Assembly (NCBI GenBank): GCA_036244855.1
Contig: BQKZ01000669.1
Location: forward strand, 23,088 to 87,087
Reading direction: 5' to 3'
DNA length: 64,000 nucleotides
DNA from: Temnopleurus reevesii
Taxonomy: Eukaryota > Echinodermata > Echinoidea > Temnopleuroida > Temnopleuridae
Below the pieces are notes generated by a model. That model saw only the letters and a list, made by a program, of their open reading frames with translations. It had not been told where the DNA came from and did no database searches. This document shows, piece after piece, positions 49,601 to 60,773 of the stretch. The stretch's first letter is position 1; the number at the start of each line of letters is the position of its first letter. A program made the translations under genes and the position numbers.

Positions 49601-50250
49601 ATTGCGATATTGCGGTTTATTTAGGCGGAAATGTGTTCACTATATTGAGAAAAAAAAATCCTTTTGGAGGAACCAGTGGAATTTAGTACATATGAGGGGT
49701 GTTGCTAGAAAGTTGTAATTGATTGCCACTTGTAGTTGATCAGCGTGGGCCAATTACAATGATTTGTTTTCATGAGCGTATATAGCTGCAGACAGCGCAG
49801 GAACAAGAATGTGCATTCCATCATGTCCATTTGCAACTGATATGCACTTAATAGGCGGGTTTACTAATAGATGCAAATTTTATGCATACCTCTAACACAA
49901 AGGTTGTTCTTGACAACCCGAAAGCTTGCCCGAGGCTTGCCCGACATAGCAACAANAAATTGCGATATTGCGGTTTATTTAGGCGGAAATAAGTTCACTA
50001 TAAAGTATAGTAAAAATCCCACTTGGAGAACCAGTGAAATTTAGAACATACGCGGGGTGTTGCTAGAAAGTTGCAATTGATCGCAAGTTGTAGCTGATCG
50101 CAGCATGGACCAATCAAAATCGTTTGTTTTGTGCGCGTATAACGCTCACTGCGCAGGGAAAAGAATGTGCGTTTAATTTGCAACTGATGCAAATTGATTT
50201 GCAATCAATAGGCCGGTTTACTTATAGATTCAAATTTATGTTTCTTTACG
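49601..50250. repeat. Tandem duplicate with 358-bp spacing, containing a single N at the junction
   Basis: ATTGCGATATTGCGGTTTAT at 49601 and 49959, followed in both by TAGGCGGAAAT, TTCACTATA, ACCAGTG and GGGGTGTTGCTAGAAAGTTG. The N at 49956 lies three bases before the second copy. Confidence 0.75.
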
Positions 50251-50560
50251 TTTCTTGCCAACGACGGTAGCAATATTGTATTCCTTAGAGCGATTAGTAA
50301 CAATACTTGGAATTCAGTTTATAAAATTATTTGTTACTATGTCGGATAAGTTTCGGGCAAGCTTTCGGGTTTTAATTAACAACATATGCTTATAGAGTAG
50401 GCACAAATATCTATCAGTAAACCCGCCTTTGCTATACGGAATATACCAGTTTACTAATAGATCAAAATTTGTTGCTATGCCGAACAATCCTCGGGAAAGC
50501 CTTGGTCAAGTTTTGTGTATGGAATGCACATAGCATTTGCATCTAGTACTAAAGCGCAGC
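49855..50560. repeat. Family G foldback segments
   Basis: GGCGGGTTTACTAATAGATG and CGGTTTACTTATAGATTCAA alternate with GACAACCCGAAAGCTTGCCC and GGGCAAGCTTTCGGGTTTTA in opposite orientation, giving large inverted structures. Diverged copies lie at 58.2 and 61.6 kb. Confidence 0.6.
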
Positions 50561-50764
50561 CGCCTATTTGTATAAATTGAATACACACATGACCTTACAG
50601 ATTCGGGCTGACATTTTGGTGAAAAAAAAAATTGCCACTCTACAGGAAAAGGCGAGAAGAAAAAACGGGTGGAAGATACAAGATCTGACCTTTTGCACTT
50701 TGAAGAGTAACAAGAGAAGAGGACAAAGTGACCATGTGGTGCACATACGACTGTCTCAAATGTC

Positions 50765-51078
50765 GACTTCTCTCTTTCCCTCCCTCTTTCCTTCTCTGCG
50801 CCTCTCTCTGTCTCTCTCCCTCTCTCTCCCTTCCTCTTTTTCTGTGTACTTTCCGTTTTAATGTCCATTTTACAAATGTGTTAAATTCTGTATTTATTGA
50901 CTTGTTCTGCTCTTAATTTGTATTATATATGTATTTTAATTGTAGTGTAATTTTACATTGTATATTCTGCCAATGGCACGGTCCCAATGTAAACCAGACT
51001 CTGTATCTGTTTGGGTTTTTTTTTTACCGTGTTGAAATAAAATTTATCGATCTTTTTTATCTATCTATCTCTCTCTCT

Positions 51079-51117
<39 letters not shown>

Positions 51118-51376
51118 GCTCTTTCTCTCCCTTCCGCCCTTTCTCTCCTTTTCCTCCAAATTTCTTTTATTTTTCTCATTATTACGACGCTCTTTCTCTC
51201 TCACTCTTTCCCTCTCTCCCTCTTCTTCTCTCTTCATTCTCTCTCCAAATGTATCCATCCTCTTCTCTTTGCCTTCCCCCTCTATCTCTATCTTTCTCGC
51301 AAAAAAAAATCTATTTTATTTTTTCTCTTCCTTCTGTCTCTCAGAATGTGCTTACGCACAAACACAAACACACACA

Positions 51377-51430
<54 letters not shown>

Positions 51431-51440
51431 TACCTGAACG
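50765..51440. repeat. (CT)n and (AC)n microsatellite tract
   Basis: CT-rich from 50768 to 50830 and 51060-51300, then (AC)n at 51360-51428. The long Ser/Leu-rich and His/Thr-rich open frames over it are artefacts. Confidence 0.9.
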
Positions 51441-52097
51441 TGTTATCCCCTCCAAACGTGGACGTTTGGGTTTAAACTTTGTGTATGTGCGTGTGTGTGT
51501 AAGTTTGTGCGTTCATGGGTATGAATAAGAGTTCGACACTCTGGACAGATGACACATTGTCGACAATCCGACGTAAAACTGAAGACTTGCAATCGCGGAC
51601 TTCTAATTTAAAAAAATACCATCAAACCGAGTGCTCTTATCCATCTTTTGATGCAATTTTATGAAACGCAATCCCATCCCAGTCGAAAAGTACGTCCTGG
51701 ATTAGATACTCGTAGTACATTTATATGTTGTGGTCCGCGATTGCAGATCGAGAAAATGAACGAACACATACATACATACATACACACACATAAACACTCA
51801 TCAATAAATATATAGCAGGGGAGGGGAAGATGTGATCATGAAAGTTTGGAAACTGGATATATGTCGTTCTTGCAATGAACATAATTCGGGGTCTGTTTAG
51901 CAGCAGTTCACAGGGGTCCAGTGGTGAACCACCCCATTCAAGTTCAAGCCACAGGTAGGGGTCCTCACACACCTTACATGTTAAAATATTGTAAGAGAAT
52001 ATTTGGGCAATTTTACGAAAGTGTCACGTCTGTTAGGCCAATTTCTTGACAACTGCTCTTTGAAATGAATAAAGATTTCAATTGAATGATTTTTGTG
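51441..52097. other. Stretch with short ACAT microsatellite
   Basis: (ACAT)n at about 51767-51792. Nothing else recognised. Confidence 0.4.
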
Positions 52098-52265
52098 TTG
52101 GGTAGATAAATAATTGGTCTAGTGGTAAGACACCTGTCTAGTCATCAGGAGATCGTGGGTTCGATTCCTACCCGAGAATGTCTGTGATTGTTTTCACAGC
52201 TTCTCGGTAAAGCACTGTCGATCAGTGTTTAGTCTTGTTGGGAATTAAGATTTGTTAAATCTGTG
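52098..52265 (+). mobile_element. tRNA-derived SINE, second family
   Basis: Box A-like TTGGTCTAGTGGTAAGACA with a paired D-arm GTCT/AGAC, an anticodon-like arm CCTGTCTAGTCATCAGG, and box B GGTTCGATTCC at 52158-52168. The acceptor ends do not pair, so it is not a functional tRNA gene. The body (TTTTCACAGCTTCTCGGTAA) differs from SINE family 1. Confidence 0.7.
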
Positions 52266-52404
52266 TACCATGCATTATATATTTCAGCACTTTGATTGAA
52301 TAGTTGTATTATCTAGGTATAACAGACATGAGACGTTTGTGAAATTGCCTATTTATCGGGTGGCGCTCTTCAAGCATTTGAAATGAGAAATCTCTATTAA
52401 GAGC

Positions 52405-52587
52405 TGGGGCCGATTGCCCGAAATGGTCTTAGCTATCCTCTTCTTCCTAAGACGTATTGACTTCTTGTGCCACCCTCGTAACATAGACATTGGCGTTGAT
52501 ACGCCTTTGTTAAGAGGGTGGCACAAGAAGTTAAGGCGACTGAGCATGAAGAGGATAGCTAAGACTATTTCGTGCAATTGCCCCCTG
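52405..52587. mobile_element. MITE A, best preserved copy
   Basis: GGGGCCGATTGCCCGAAATGG at the left and TATTTCGTGCAATTGCCCCC at the right. AGCTATCCTCTTCTTCCTAA pairs with TGAAGAGGATAGCTAAG, and CTTCTTGTGCCACCCTC pairs with GAGGGTGGCACAAGAAG exactly. Confidence 0.85.
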
Positions 52588-54086
52588 GTAGATAATAAAG
52601 TGTAGGTAAAATAAGTAAAATCATTGATCTGATAAAGAAAGGAAACTCGTTCGTATAATGTATTCATTTGTAATTACTTTCAAATCAATTATAATTTGCA
52701 TTTAAATGTACTTTGGACACCTATATTATGTAATCTCGGTATGTTGTTTGATACCCATATAGAAACACAATCCTTTTCAGCTTTGACAAAATGGTTTAAA
52801 ATGGTTTAAAAAAACAAACATAAAGCAATATAAAATCAGAAACACAATTATTGTAATGATTTTCCTACAGGTCATAATTTGCAAAGCAGTGACGTCTATA
52901 CAAAGAGCTGAGTTCTATGCTCCTCCCCTTCTTAAATTTCTTCTTTCTTTTTTTTTTTTTACAATAAGTTTCATTCCTCCAGGATATGCTGGGTTTTTTT
53001 TCCATAGTGTGGGTTCAGAAATATACAATAATATACAAAATAACTTTACAAATAAATATAAAGGAATTCGCAGACAAATAAAATGTGGAGCTCGTAAGTT
53101 CTAACAATTAACCTCCCCCTCTTAAACTGTAAGAGTAGGAAAGAATAATGGAAAAGGGCAAAAATCGAAGAACCCTTTTTTTTTCTTCCACCGCCTGGCT
53201 ACGTGTCTGCATGCCCCCGCCCCTCACCCCCGTGAACGATTTAATGCTGTTAGCCTCTAATGTTTGCTTTCGCCGATTCAAATTAAATAGATGGGTGTTA
53301 ATATTAATCGACAATACACAGCCAACCAAAATCAGCATAATAGTTACTCTAACAAGAGAGGGCGATAGTTCAGATAATTCTACAGGAGGCCAGTCAACTG
53401 TTGCAATTTCGAGAAAAGAGCATATACCATATACCATACCATATACCAATATTTACACATATAATATACCAATAATGTACATATACCAATGTTATATATA
53501 TATGCGATGTGTTTTCTTAGAAAGATATATATAAATACAATTTTATTATATGATTTGAAAAATCGTTACTTTTTTTATGTGCACATTACGTAATTCACGA
53601 TTTCCCACCCTGGTTGTCTTTCCTTTTCTTCATCATAACTTTTCTTTTTCTCGTCATCATTATTATTTTTGGCACTCATAATTTGGCTCGCATTTTCCCA
53701 ACATTTTGTTCTTTAATACGTTGTACTTTGGCACAATATCTTCACCCATAATTCCATCTATCATATTCAACTAAAAATGCATCATGTCTTATTTTATTGC
53801 TTTTTTAAATTTATGTCCATCTTGCCATAATTATTTCAGACCATATACACAATGTACAGAATATATCACGTTTAACTTACATTTAATATGTTACTTAACT
53901 GCTTATCGGCATTTATATTAATCTATCATAATTGCCCATCCATTGAATACTAGTATAGTGTCGATACTATTTGAAGCATGGCATCGTTTCTGCAAGTGGT
54001 AGTACAGCCCGATTTGTGCGGAATAGACGAGTTAAAAGTGTTTTTGTTATTATTTGAGTGAGCCGTAGTGATAATGTTGTCCATGT
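52588..54086. other. Stretch without supported genes
   Basis: ATATACCAT-type short repeats at about 53423-53500. The 128-codon frame at 53148-53534 runs into that repeat, has no splice partners and no recognised motif. Confidence 0.35.
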
Positions 54087-54353
54087 CAGGCGCGCACCCA
54101 GGATTTTCATACCCGGGGGGCTGAGCCCAAATTTGGCGCCCCCGCCCCTCCCCGCTAAGCTGACAACCAAAATAAAACAATTTCCTTACCTCAAATTTGG
54201 CGCCCCCGGGGGGCTGAGCACAAATTTTGCCGCCCCTGCCGCTTTGGCGCCCCCTTATAAGCGCATTTAGTCAACAAATTTTGGCGCCCCCCTGGCTCTG
54301 ACCCGGGGGGCTGGCGCCCCCATAGCCCCCCCCCCACCCTAGTTGCGCGCCTG
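54087..54353. mobile_element. G+C-rich element with GGCGCGC ends
   Basis: CAGGCGCGCACCCAGGATTT at the left and AGTTGCGCGCCTG at the right are inverted. Inside, AAATTTGGCGCCCCC-like words recur four times with CCCGGGGGGCTGAGC. Confidence 0.65.
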
Positions 54354-54803
54354 CATGTTTTATAAAAAAAACTTGAAAACTAGCAAATATTTTCAAAGGT
54401 TCCTATATCACTCCCAAGTAAATTTTCATGATCATGATGATCGGATTACATTAGAATTGTGCTTAGCTGAACGGGATATAATTTGAAATTCTCGTTATCT
54501 GTAATCTGTTTTTTGTTTTTGCAGCTGCATGTGAAATGTTGAAAACTATTTGGCCGTTCTTGATGATTAGCTCCGAGTACTTCCACACAAACTTATTTAA
54601 AATTAGCAAACGGCTAACGATGTCACAAGTCAATGAGGATTTAGTATTGCAAATATCGCAATGACATAATCATGTCCCTTATAGTTGGTTCCGTTTTCAC
54701 TATGCGTTCAAATTTAAGCTCTCCATCTACAAAAAATCTACTTTTCTCTCGTAATTCAGTAACAAAAATCTATATAGATATGAAAGATATTACAAAAATC
54801 CAG
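54354..54803. other. Spacer downstream of the membrane-protein gene
   Basis: AT-rich. ATCTACAAAAAATCTA occurs at 54726 and again at 54813 within the presumed 3' untranslated end. Nothing else recognised. Confidence 0.4.
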
Positions 54804-54809
54804 TTTATT
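54804..54809 (-). terminator. Candidate poly(A) signal AATAAA
   Basis: On the minus strand AATAAA lies about 82 bases beyond the TAA stop of the membrane-protein gene, implying a 3' untranslated region of roughly 100 bases. Exact hexamer seen; its use is inferred. Confidence 0.5.
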
Positions 54810-54891
54810 CTGCATCTACAAAAAATCTAAATTTCTCTCTTCATTCTATAACAGAAATCAATGACTTATTTTACGAATTTGATACCATCAA

Positions 54892-55053
54892 TTAGTTCTG
54901 TTTGATGTTCTCCGCCTGGTGCGAGGCTTGTAAACCTAGCAACGCATTCACCACCAATACGCTATCCATCGCAAGATAGACGTGGAGATTCTGCCCCCAT
55001 TCGTCGTAGCTGGCAGCAGCATACAGAACCGCCAGAACAGTCAGTAAGATTTT
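54892..55053 (-). CDS. Exon 7 (last coding exon), residues 249-301 and stop
   Basis: Acceptor CTTATTTTCAG; 162 bases including TAA. It finishes helix 8, has a short acidic loop (D-E-W-G-Q-N), then a ninth helix (about 271-290) and a polar tail ending K-Q-N. The first part matches the 58560-58628 exon. The ninth helix resembles helices 1 and 5, so the protein looks like four helices, four helices, plus one. Confidence 0.85.
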   Translation of the reverse strand, partial: KILLTVLAVLYAAASYDEWGQNLHVYLAMDSVLVVNALLGLQASHQAENIKQN

Positions 55054-55211
55054 CTGAAAATAAGAAACATATTTGGATGGACCATAAGTGAGATTTACCT
55101 GATTTGAATAATGACGGAAAAACATATTTTTTTCTTCCACATAAGTAAACAGAATGTTATCCATTCACAATGTTAGGTTCTTATATTTTCTTTTCCGCAT
55201 TTTTCTATTTC

Positions 55212-55243
<32 letters not shown>

Positions 55244-58200
55244 CTTCTTCTTCTTCTTCTTCCCCCTTCTTCTCCTTCTTCCTTCTTCTCCTCCATCTTC
55301 ATCATCTTCTTCTTCTCCTTCCTCTTCTCTTTCCCATTGTTCTTCCTTTTCTTCCTATTTCCGTTTTCTGATTTTACTTATCATCACACTCATCTTCTTC
55401 CATCCCCTTTTCCTTCTTTTTCGTCCTTCTTGTTAATGGTTTTGGCATTTCACTGTGGGCAGGGGTGCTGCACAGATTTGTTTAATACAATTGAAAATGG
55501 AGGAAATAGCTCGCTGTTTTTTTCTTTTCTATCACGAATTCAACGATATCTCATTGAAGGTGTTTATGCAATCAAAGCCCCTGCAGATTAAGTTATCGAA
55601 CCCTCATAACAATACGTCTGTTAGGGTCCAAAACGAACCCTGGAGAAGAACAATTAAGCTGAAGTTTGGTCCCTCGTTCAGTTTCTTCTTCTTCTTCTTT
55701 TTACATTATTCTTCTCCATTTCGTCTTTTATTCTTCTTATTATTTTTCTTCTTCGTCTTCTTCTTCTTCTTCTTCTTCTTCTTCTTCTTCTTCTTCATCG
55801 TCGTCGTCGTCGTCGTTGTCGTCTTCGTCTCCTCATCCATTAATTCGTCGTCGTCCCTATTTGTTTTTATTCTTCCTCTCCTCCTTCTCCTCCCGTCTTC
55901 TTCTTCTTTTTCTTCTTCTTCCTCTTACCGCTTCTCATTTTTTTTCAATTGACAGTGTTTGAAGATTCACTGCATGGGATTCACCTTAACAATAGCTCAA
56001 TCTCCAAGAAAAATAGAAAGCCGTGACTTTGGAACAATCAGGGAGAATTCATTCCAACAAATAGCTCACTCTTTATAAAAATCACACGGAAATGATTTTT
56101 AATTCTACAACAAGCGTCAGTCTCGACTCAAATGTATTTCTAGTACTCACCACGAGACGTCCAGTGAACAGCGCCCTCTTGTCCGTGTCCAAGGCAAACC
56201 CTGGAGCCATGAAACTCAAGATTGATGATCCGATGAGTAGGGCACCCGTCGCTCTGGCCATGTGAAGGTGTACTCCATCGTACGTCTCCAAGGTGGTCTG
56301 AAAACATCAAAACATCAAAAAATATGTTTTAAAAATTAACAAGTGATATATTTTGCAGACCTCAGTAACAGTGTGTGACAAAGGACTGGAACAAAGTAAA
56401 CAAAACATCATTCATGCAGTTACAAAAGCTTTATGATCACAAAAAAGTCCTAGGGGCGACAGTCTTCTTCAGCATTTTTCCACATAATGAGAAGGATTGA
56501 AATTTCTTTTGTGACCACCTATAGTTATTGTATATGCTTGAAAGAAGGCTTATTGCTTTTGTCCCTACTGTTTACAGTGAATAAATTGTACCATACGCTC
56601 TAATGGGATATATAAAAAGAGAACATTGTTATCCATCACCCTCTCAAGAGAGCTCACTCATCAAAACGAAGTAGGACATTTTCATGGTTTCACTGTCGGT
56701 GTTTGTATTTGCTTGTGTTCCATAAATTATCATTATTATAGTGTTTGTACGTTGCATTTTACTGGCAAGCTATCTATATATCTGGAAGAATTTGCATACC
56801 GGAAGTCGAAAAAATACCATAAAATTCCCGAAGTTCCGAGAAGGATTTTCCCTCTAAGAAGGGAAATCTGTAATCACACATCATTATTTATTGACAATTT
56901 ATTTCCGCATATACGTTTATGCGTTTTAGGCGGTTCAAATTCGCAATCCCCACCCAAAGTCCCCCTTCCCTCCCGTTAATAAATATTCTAATCTCCTTCT
57001 TCGGATTCTTACCTGGATCATTAAGAACAGATCAGGGAATGCGTAGATTGTACATCCAATGAGTAGTATGACCAGTCCATCGATACGTAGATGCAGGTCC
57101 AGGCGACTCTCTGTCTGGGTGTCGCATCCGGTGTTCCGGGTCTGGTAGAAGTAGACTACACTTCCCATCATCCATAGCAGGTTACCCAGCATTCCAAAGA
57201 AGATGTGCTGCAGAATTTGAATTCAATCATAGAGTATGAATGTTTTTTTTTCTTTCAACAAAATATCCTATTGAAATCATTCATAAACAGAAGCAAATCA
57301 CGAACGAATAAAGAACAAAAATATATTGTGGCTCAGATACAAAGTTACGTAATTTGCACATGTCTCCATTTATCTAACGATAAAACAAACTTGGTATAAA
57401 TTACTCTCTCTACTTCCTAAACTCGTTTAAGCATAGTTTTACAGAAACTCAACGATAAACCCCGGCCTTGCGTTTAGCAGAAAATATATAGTACTTTACA
57501 TATAGAGGAATAAAATTAAATCTTGTATGTTCTTCACGTGGAAAATCAAATAGAAAAACTTTTTTATTTAAGGGCACTTTATTATTTAGAATTTAAATAT
57601 CAAATTCCTCAATGAACTGGTGTGTTACGAGACAGTTCCAGAATAAATGTGAAATTGTTTCAACATAGTATAGTATAAATGTAAAGAAAAAGAAAATGAG
57701 CAGAATAAACAACTGTCACTTAATTTTTCACAATGGTGCGTGTTACTTTGCAAGTGCTCTAAAACCGTTGAATTGTAAAAGACTAAAATTGATAAGTAAC
57801 AAACATGAACCCTAATGGCCGGTTTTCAGGCCATGCTGAGAAAGTAAAATTCACTATTCATTTTATTTGTCAGCACATTCCCTTTTAATCATTATTTTAT
57901 TCTGTGATGAATACACTTTTATAGTAGACAAATACAGAATTTATATGATTAAAGATAAAAAAAAAAAAAACATTAACAAAGAATTGAATTGTTCAAATTT
58001 TTGACATAAGTCAAGTATGCACAAAACGTAAAGATAACTCGGGGTATAGCTCACGAAATATGAAAATAAGTCAGGGTTCAAAGGGTTAAAATGATAAATT
58101 GAATGTTGGGCACGAGTTCTAGCATTCAAATTTCTAGTTTTGTGTTAAGTTGAATCCCTGCCTCGAAACTCCTAGGGCAAGGAATATAACCCGAGTCAAT

Positions 58201-60773
58201 AAACTAGACCATTCCGTAGGTACTCTTCACTAATAGGACGGTTTAATAATAGATTTAAATGTATGCACGTTTTTGCGAACGATCGTAGTCACATGATATT
58301 CCATATACTGATCAATAACAATCGAACTCCAATATTTCAAATTTAATTTGCATACACTACTTGTTGCTACGTCAGACAAACCTCGGACAAGCATTCGGGT
58401 TGTCAAGAAAAACCTTTGTACTTGATGTATGCATAGGATTTATTGCGAACTCCCTGCAATCCCCATTTGTATACTAATGCGAATTGAATATTTATCTAAA
58501 ATATCATTTCGATAAAAAGAACCACCATAAATGAAAGCTTATCGCTAAACTTGACTCACATATTGGTTGAAAATTCCTCCTCCAAAAAGTTGAATGTATC
58601 CCATGGAAATAAGAAGTACTGCACATCCCTAGATAGAGGACAAAATAGGACAGCATACATGATAATCATATAAATAGTTATTTGGTATTCAAAATGATTT
58701 ATTGTGATTATATTTTTATCACAAGTTTGTTAATTATGTTTGCTGAATCTGGGCAACCAAATTTACTCTCCTTCGTCCCGTGAAGGAGACAGACTAACGT
58801 ATAGTGACATAGAAAATGGAACAATTCATGCCATTTTGAGCTCCACTTTGACCGTCATAGCCTATAGAGACAGACTCGCAGAGGCTGTCCAAACTCGTAG
58901 TAAAAAAGGATCAGCTAATACAAAAACATTTGTATTGATCACATGGGTAGTATGAGGAATATCGGGAACAGAATTTTATCAGAGAATTAGCCCGTTTTGG
59001 TCATTTAACAGTCCATTGAATTTGACAAATAACATCTAAAACATGTTATCATATTTATATACTTATCATCAGATTCCTCGGCCAGCAAATTATCAAAAAC
59101 ATCTAGCAAAAATGGAGGCACCGTTAAAGATGTTGACGCATTCTTGTCATGTGGAATCGCCCAATGATATTCCACATGACTCTACTATTATAAATGATTC
59201 TAAAAGCGCTACATATCACTTTTCTGCCAGAGTGAAAGAGGGCGCGGGTCTGAAATTTTACAGACGAGGAGAAGATCACAGACCTGGCAGCTCGTCCTGG
59301 CATTGTCGCGTTCTGTATGAATATACAGTCAAACCTGTCTACAGAGGCCACACCGAGGGGAAACAGAACAAGTGGCCACTGTAGACAGGTGGCCTCTATA
59401 GACAGGTTCTATGACATGCATTTTCACCTGGAGGGAGTCAATTTAAGTGGCTTCTGTAGACAGGTGGTCACTATAGACAGTGGCCACTATAGACAGGTGG
59501 TCACTATAGACAGTGGCCACTATAGACAGGTGGTCACTATAGACAGTGGCCACTATAGACAGGTTTGACTGTAATGGTGACGCCATCCTTCGGTCGCCCT
59601 TGTTTCGGATAACCCACTGGGGTCCAGAGAATTTATAAAATCTGTTCAGAATCTAGACTAATTTGACCCCTGGTCCAACTCACCCCAATCCGTGAGAGAA
59701 GGAGACCCAAGATGGGGGATGCATGGTCAGAGGATCGAATCATGTAGCGGGAAACGGCATCGCCGATCATCGCTGCGGCAAAGGCCCGGGTATACGTAAG
59801 GTGAGTTCCGTCTGGCTTCACGTTGATCTGAAATTAATTGAAATATGATAAAAAAAAATTATGTAAAATGAACATTAAAAACACAAAATGTTTTTCGCTC
59901 TTCGAGAGAGTAAAATAACTTTGTAACGGAGGTGTCAGTTACAACAGTGAACGGTAATGTTTGTCAAAATGTGACTAGGCCGTCGGTAAAATTTAGTTCA
60001 TCATCATTTCTTCATGATATGAAACAAGAAAAAAAATTGTTTGTTATCACGCTGAACGTTCCTGTAACAGTTAGACTGATCTGAGTTTGTATTACTCCCT
60101 TTAATATATATTTGAACAAAAAAAAAAAAAAAAATTAAAAAAAAGACATTTTGATTATAGATTATCCAAGCCAATTTCATATTTTCTCAAAATATTTAAT
60201 AATCTGATCCTTAAATCTCGTCCAAACGTGAGGAATACATTCCAGGCGAAATCTACATTGGTCAAAATATAAAATGTTTCTCAATTAGATTAAAATTTAC
60301 AAAGAAAGACCTATTTGGCAAGGCATGAATCCAGGATTTGTCGCGCCCCTCCCCTGGTTACCTGTAATCTTTTTTTTAGAAGATCTATTTATTTCCTTGC
60401 GCATAAAGTACCTTTTTCCACGTGGAATGTGTTTCAAACTATCCAAAATTATTCCGACTGACGCAATCGTTTTCTTTAATCAGCACTATTTTTCCTTGGT
60501 CAATGATGGTGAATCAACGAGCAAATGTGTTCTTCTGCACTACTGTAATCTTATTATTGATAAAATAATATAGATAGAACAAACCTGGAATCCTAATATA
60601 ACATCAGGGATGAAGTACCAGCCAAGACCGAATGCCGTGGTAGCCAGAAGATCCACAAGAAACCAGGTAGAGCGCCCTCTAGAACTGCCAATCACGAAGC
60701 ACAGAACAAGGAGACCGCCACATACCAAGGCAGGCGTGTCAGGGGCGTCGAATGAAGACATATCTAAGGTCAT
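54892..60773 (-). CDS. Multi-pass membrane protein with internally duplicated halves, six coding exons, family not recognised
   Basis: Coding exons (minus strand, in order) are 60773-60585, 59827-59684, 58628-58560, 57207-57013, 56297-56151 and 55053-54892. Every intron begins GT and ends AG, every junction is phase 0, and the joined frame gives 301 residues ending in TAA. About nine hydrophobic helices are visible, near residues 14-30, 38-60, 75-93, 103-126, 136-155, 176-198, 212-232, 243-263 and 271-290, so it should be an integral membrane protein. No cleavable signal peptide is obvious. Residues 1-134 and 135-301 are homologous halves sharing Y-x2-P-D-x6-Q and D-G-x-H-L-x3-R-A-x2-A-x2-I-G. 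The start is the ATG at 60773-60771: an acceptor (CACACAG) lies 13 bases upstream, and the frame from the leader exon meets a TAA in those bases. Function, substrate and location are unknown; a transporter, channel or scaffold cannot be told apart from sequence alone. Gene structure is secure, identity is not. Confidence 0.86.
55205..55940. repeat. (TTC)n and (GTC)n microsatellite-rich stretches in last intron
   Basis: Long TTC runs at about 55212-55263 and 55745-55797, the latter running into GTC triplets (55798-55820). Both lie in the last intron (55054-56150). The long open frames here are artefacts of triplet repetition. Confidence 0.85.
56151..56297 (-). CDS. Exon 6 (coding), residues 200-248
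   Basis: Acceptor GATGTTTTCAG, donor GTG|GTGAGT; 147 bases, phase 0. Second copy of the conserved motif: Asp206, Gly207, His209, Leu210, Arg214, Ala215, Ala218, Ile221, Gly222. The loop after helix 7 is charged (D-T-D-K-R) before helix 8 begins at the exon end. Copy of the exon at 59684-59827. Confidence 0.85.
56367..56580. mobile_element. MITE D copy in intron
   Basis: Starts CAGTGTGTGACAAAGGACTG and ends TTTGTCCCTACTGTTTACAG, inverted versions of one terminal sequence. The interior (GCTTTATGATCACAAAAAAG, TTTCTTTTGTGACC) matches the 47.2-48.8 kb copies. It sits in the 56298-57012 intron. Confidence 0.75.
57013..57207 (-). CDS. Exon 5 (coding), residues 135-199
   Basis: Acceptor TTCTGCAG, donor CAG|GTAAGA; 195 bases, phase 0. 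It encodes helix 5 (about residues 136-155), a polar loop rich in Thr, Gln and Arg (155-175), and helix 6 (176-198) ending P-D-L-F-L-M-I-Q. It is the second-half copy of the first coding exon, with the same two-helix plan and the same terminal glutamine. Confidence 0.85.
57208..58559 (-). other. Intron between the 58560 and 57207 exons
   Basis: AT-rich. Holds a diverged family G copy at about 58236-58465 (GGTTTAATAATAGATTTAAA ... CCTCGGACAAGCATTCGGGT). Otherwise no structure recognised. Confidence 0.45.
58560..58628 (-). CDS. Exon 4 (coding), residues 112-134
   Basis: A 69-base phase-0 exon between TCTATCTAG and the donor TAT|GTGAGT. It is too short to stand out as an open frame but is demanded by the reading frame and flawless splice sites. 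It completes helix 4 and ends in a Gly-rich turn. It corresponds to the first part of the last exon. Confidence 0.82.
58629..59683 (-). other. Intron between the 59684 and 58628 exons
   Basis: Contains the 33-bp-repeat hairpin element near its 5' side. The rest is AT-rich with a small inverted pair (TCATGTGGAAT / ATTCCACATGA near 59147-59180). No exon seen. Confidence 0.5.
59321..59573. repeat. Inverted-repeat element with internal 33-bp tandem repeats, in an intron
   Basis: The ends TACAGTCAAACCTGTCTA and TAGACAGGTTTGACTGTA are inverted copies. Inside, a 33-base unit built from two near-palindromic GTGGCCACTATAGACAG-like halves repeats three times exactly (59460-59492, 59493-59525, 59526-59558). 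It lies in the 58629-59683 intron. Hairpin MITE in form. Confidence 0.75.
59684..59827 (-). CDS. Exon 3 (coding), residues 64-111
   Basis: Bounded by acceptor TTAATTTCAG and donor GGG|GTGAGT; 144 bases, phase 0 at both ends. It carries the first copy of the D-G-x-H-L-x3-R-A-x2-A-x2-I-G motif (Asp69, Gly70, His72, Leu73, Arg77, Ala78, Ala81, Ile84, Gly85), then a polar loop and the start of helix 4. Its counterpart is the 147-base exon at 56151-56297. Confidence 0.85.

Noticed and set aside
50929..51528. 199-codon open frame on the plus strand
   Set aside because: It is mostly CT and AC microsatellite translated as Ser/Leu and His/Thr runs; open because the repeat lacks stops.
52098..52180. 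Possible tRNA gene with a plausible D-arm and T-arm
   Set aside because: The acceptor ends do not pair and a repeat body follows; best read as a second SINE family.
53148..53534. 128-codon open frame on the plus strand
   Set aside because: Part of it has protein-like composition, but it runs into ATATACC repeats, has no splice partner and matches nothing I recognise.
55154..55952. Long Leu-, Phe- and Ser-rich open frames
   Set aside because: They translate TTC/GTC triplet repeats inside the last intron of the membrane-protein gene.
56626..56979. 117-codon open frame on the plus strand
   Set aside because: It lies in an intron of the minus-strand gene; no splice context or motif.
59460..59558. 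Regular 33-bp repeats resembling a CRISPR array
   Set aside because: There are no unique spacers; the units are contiguous and form part of an inverted-repeat element in an animal intron.
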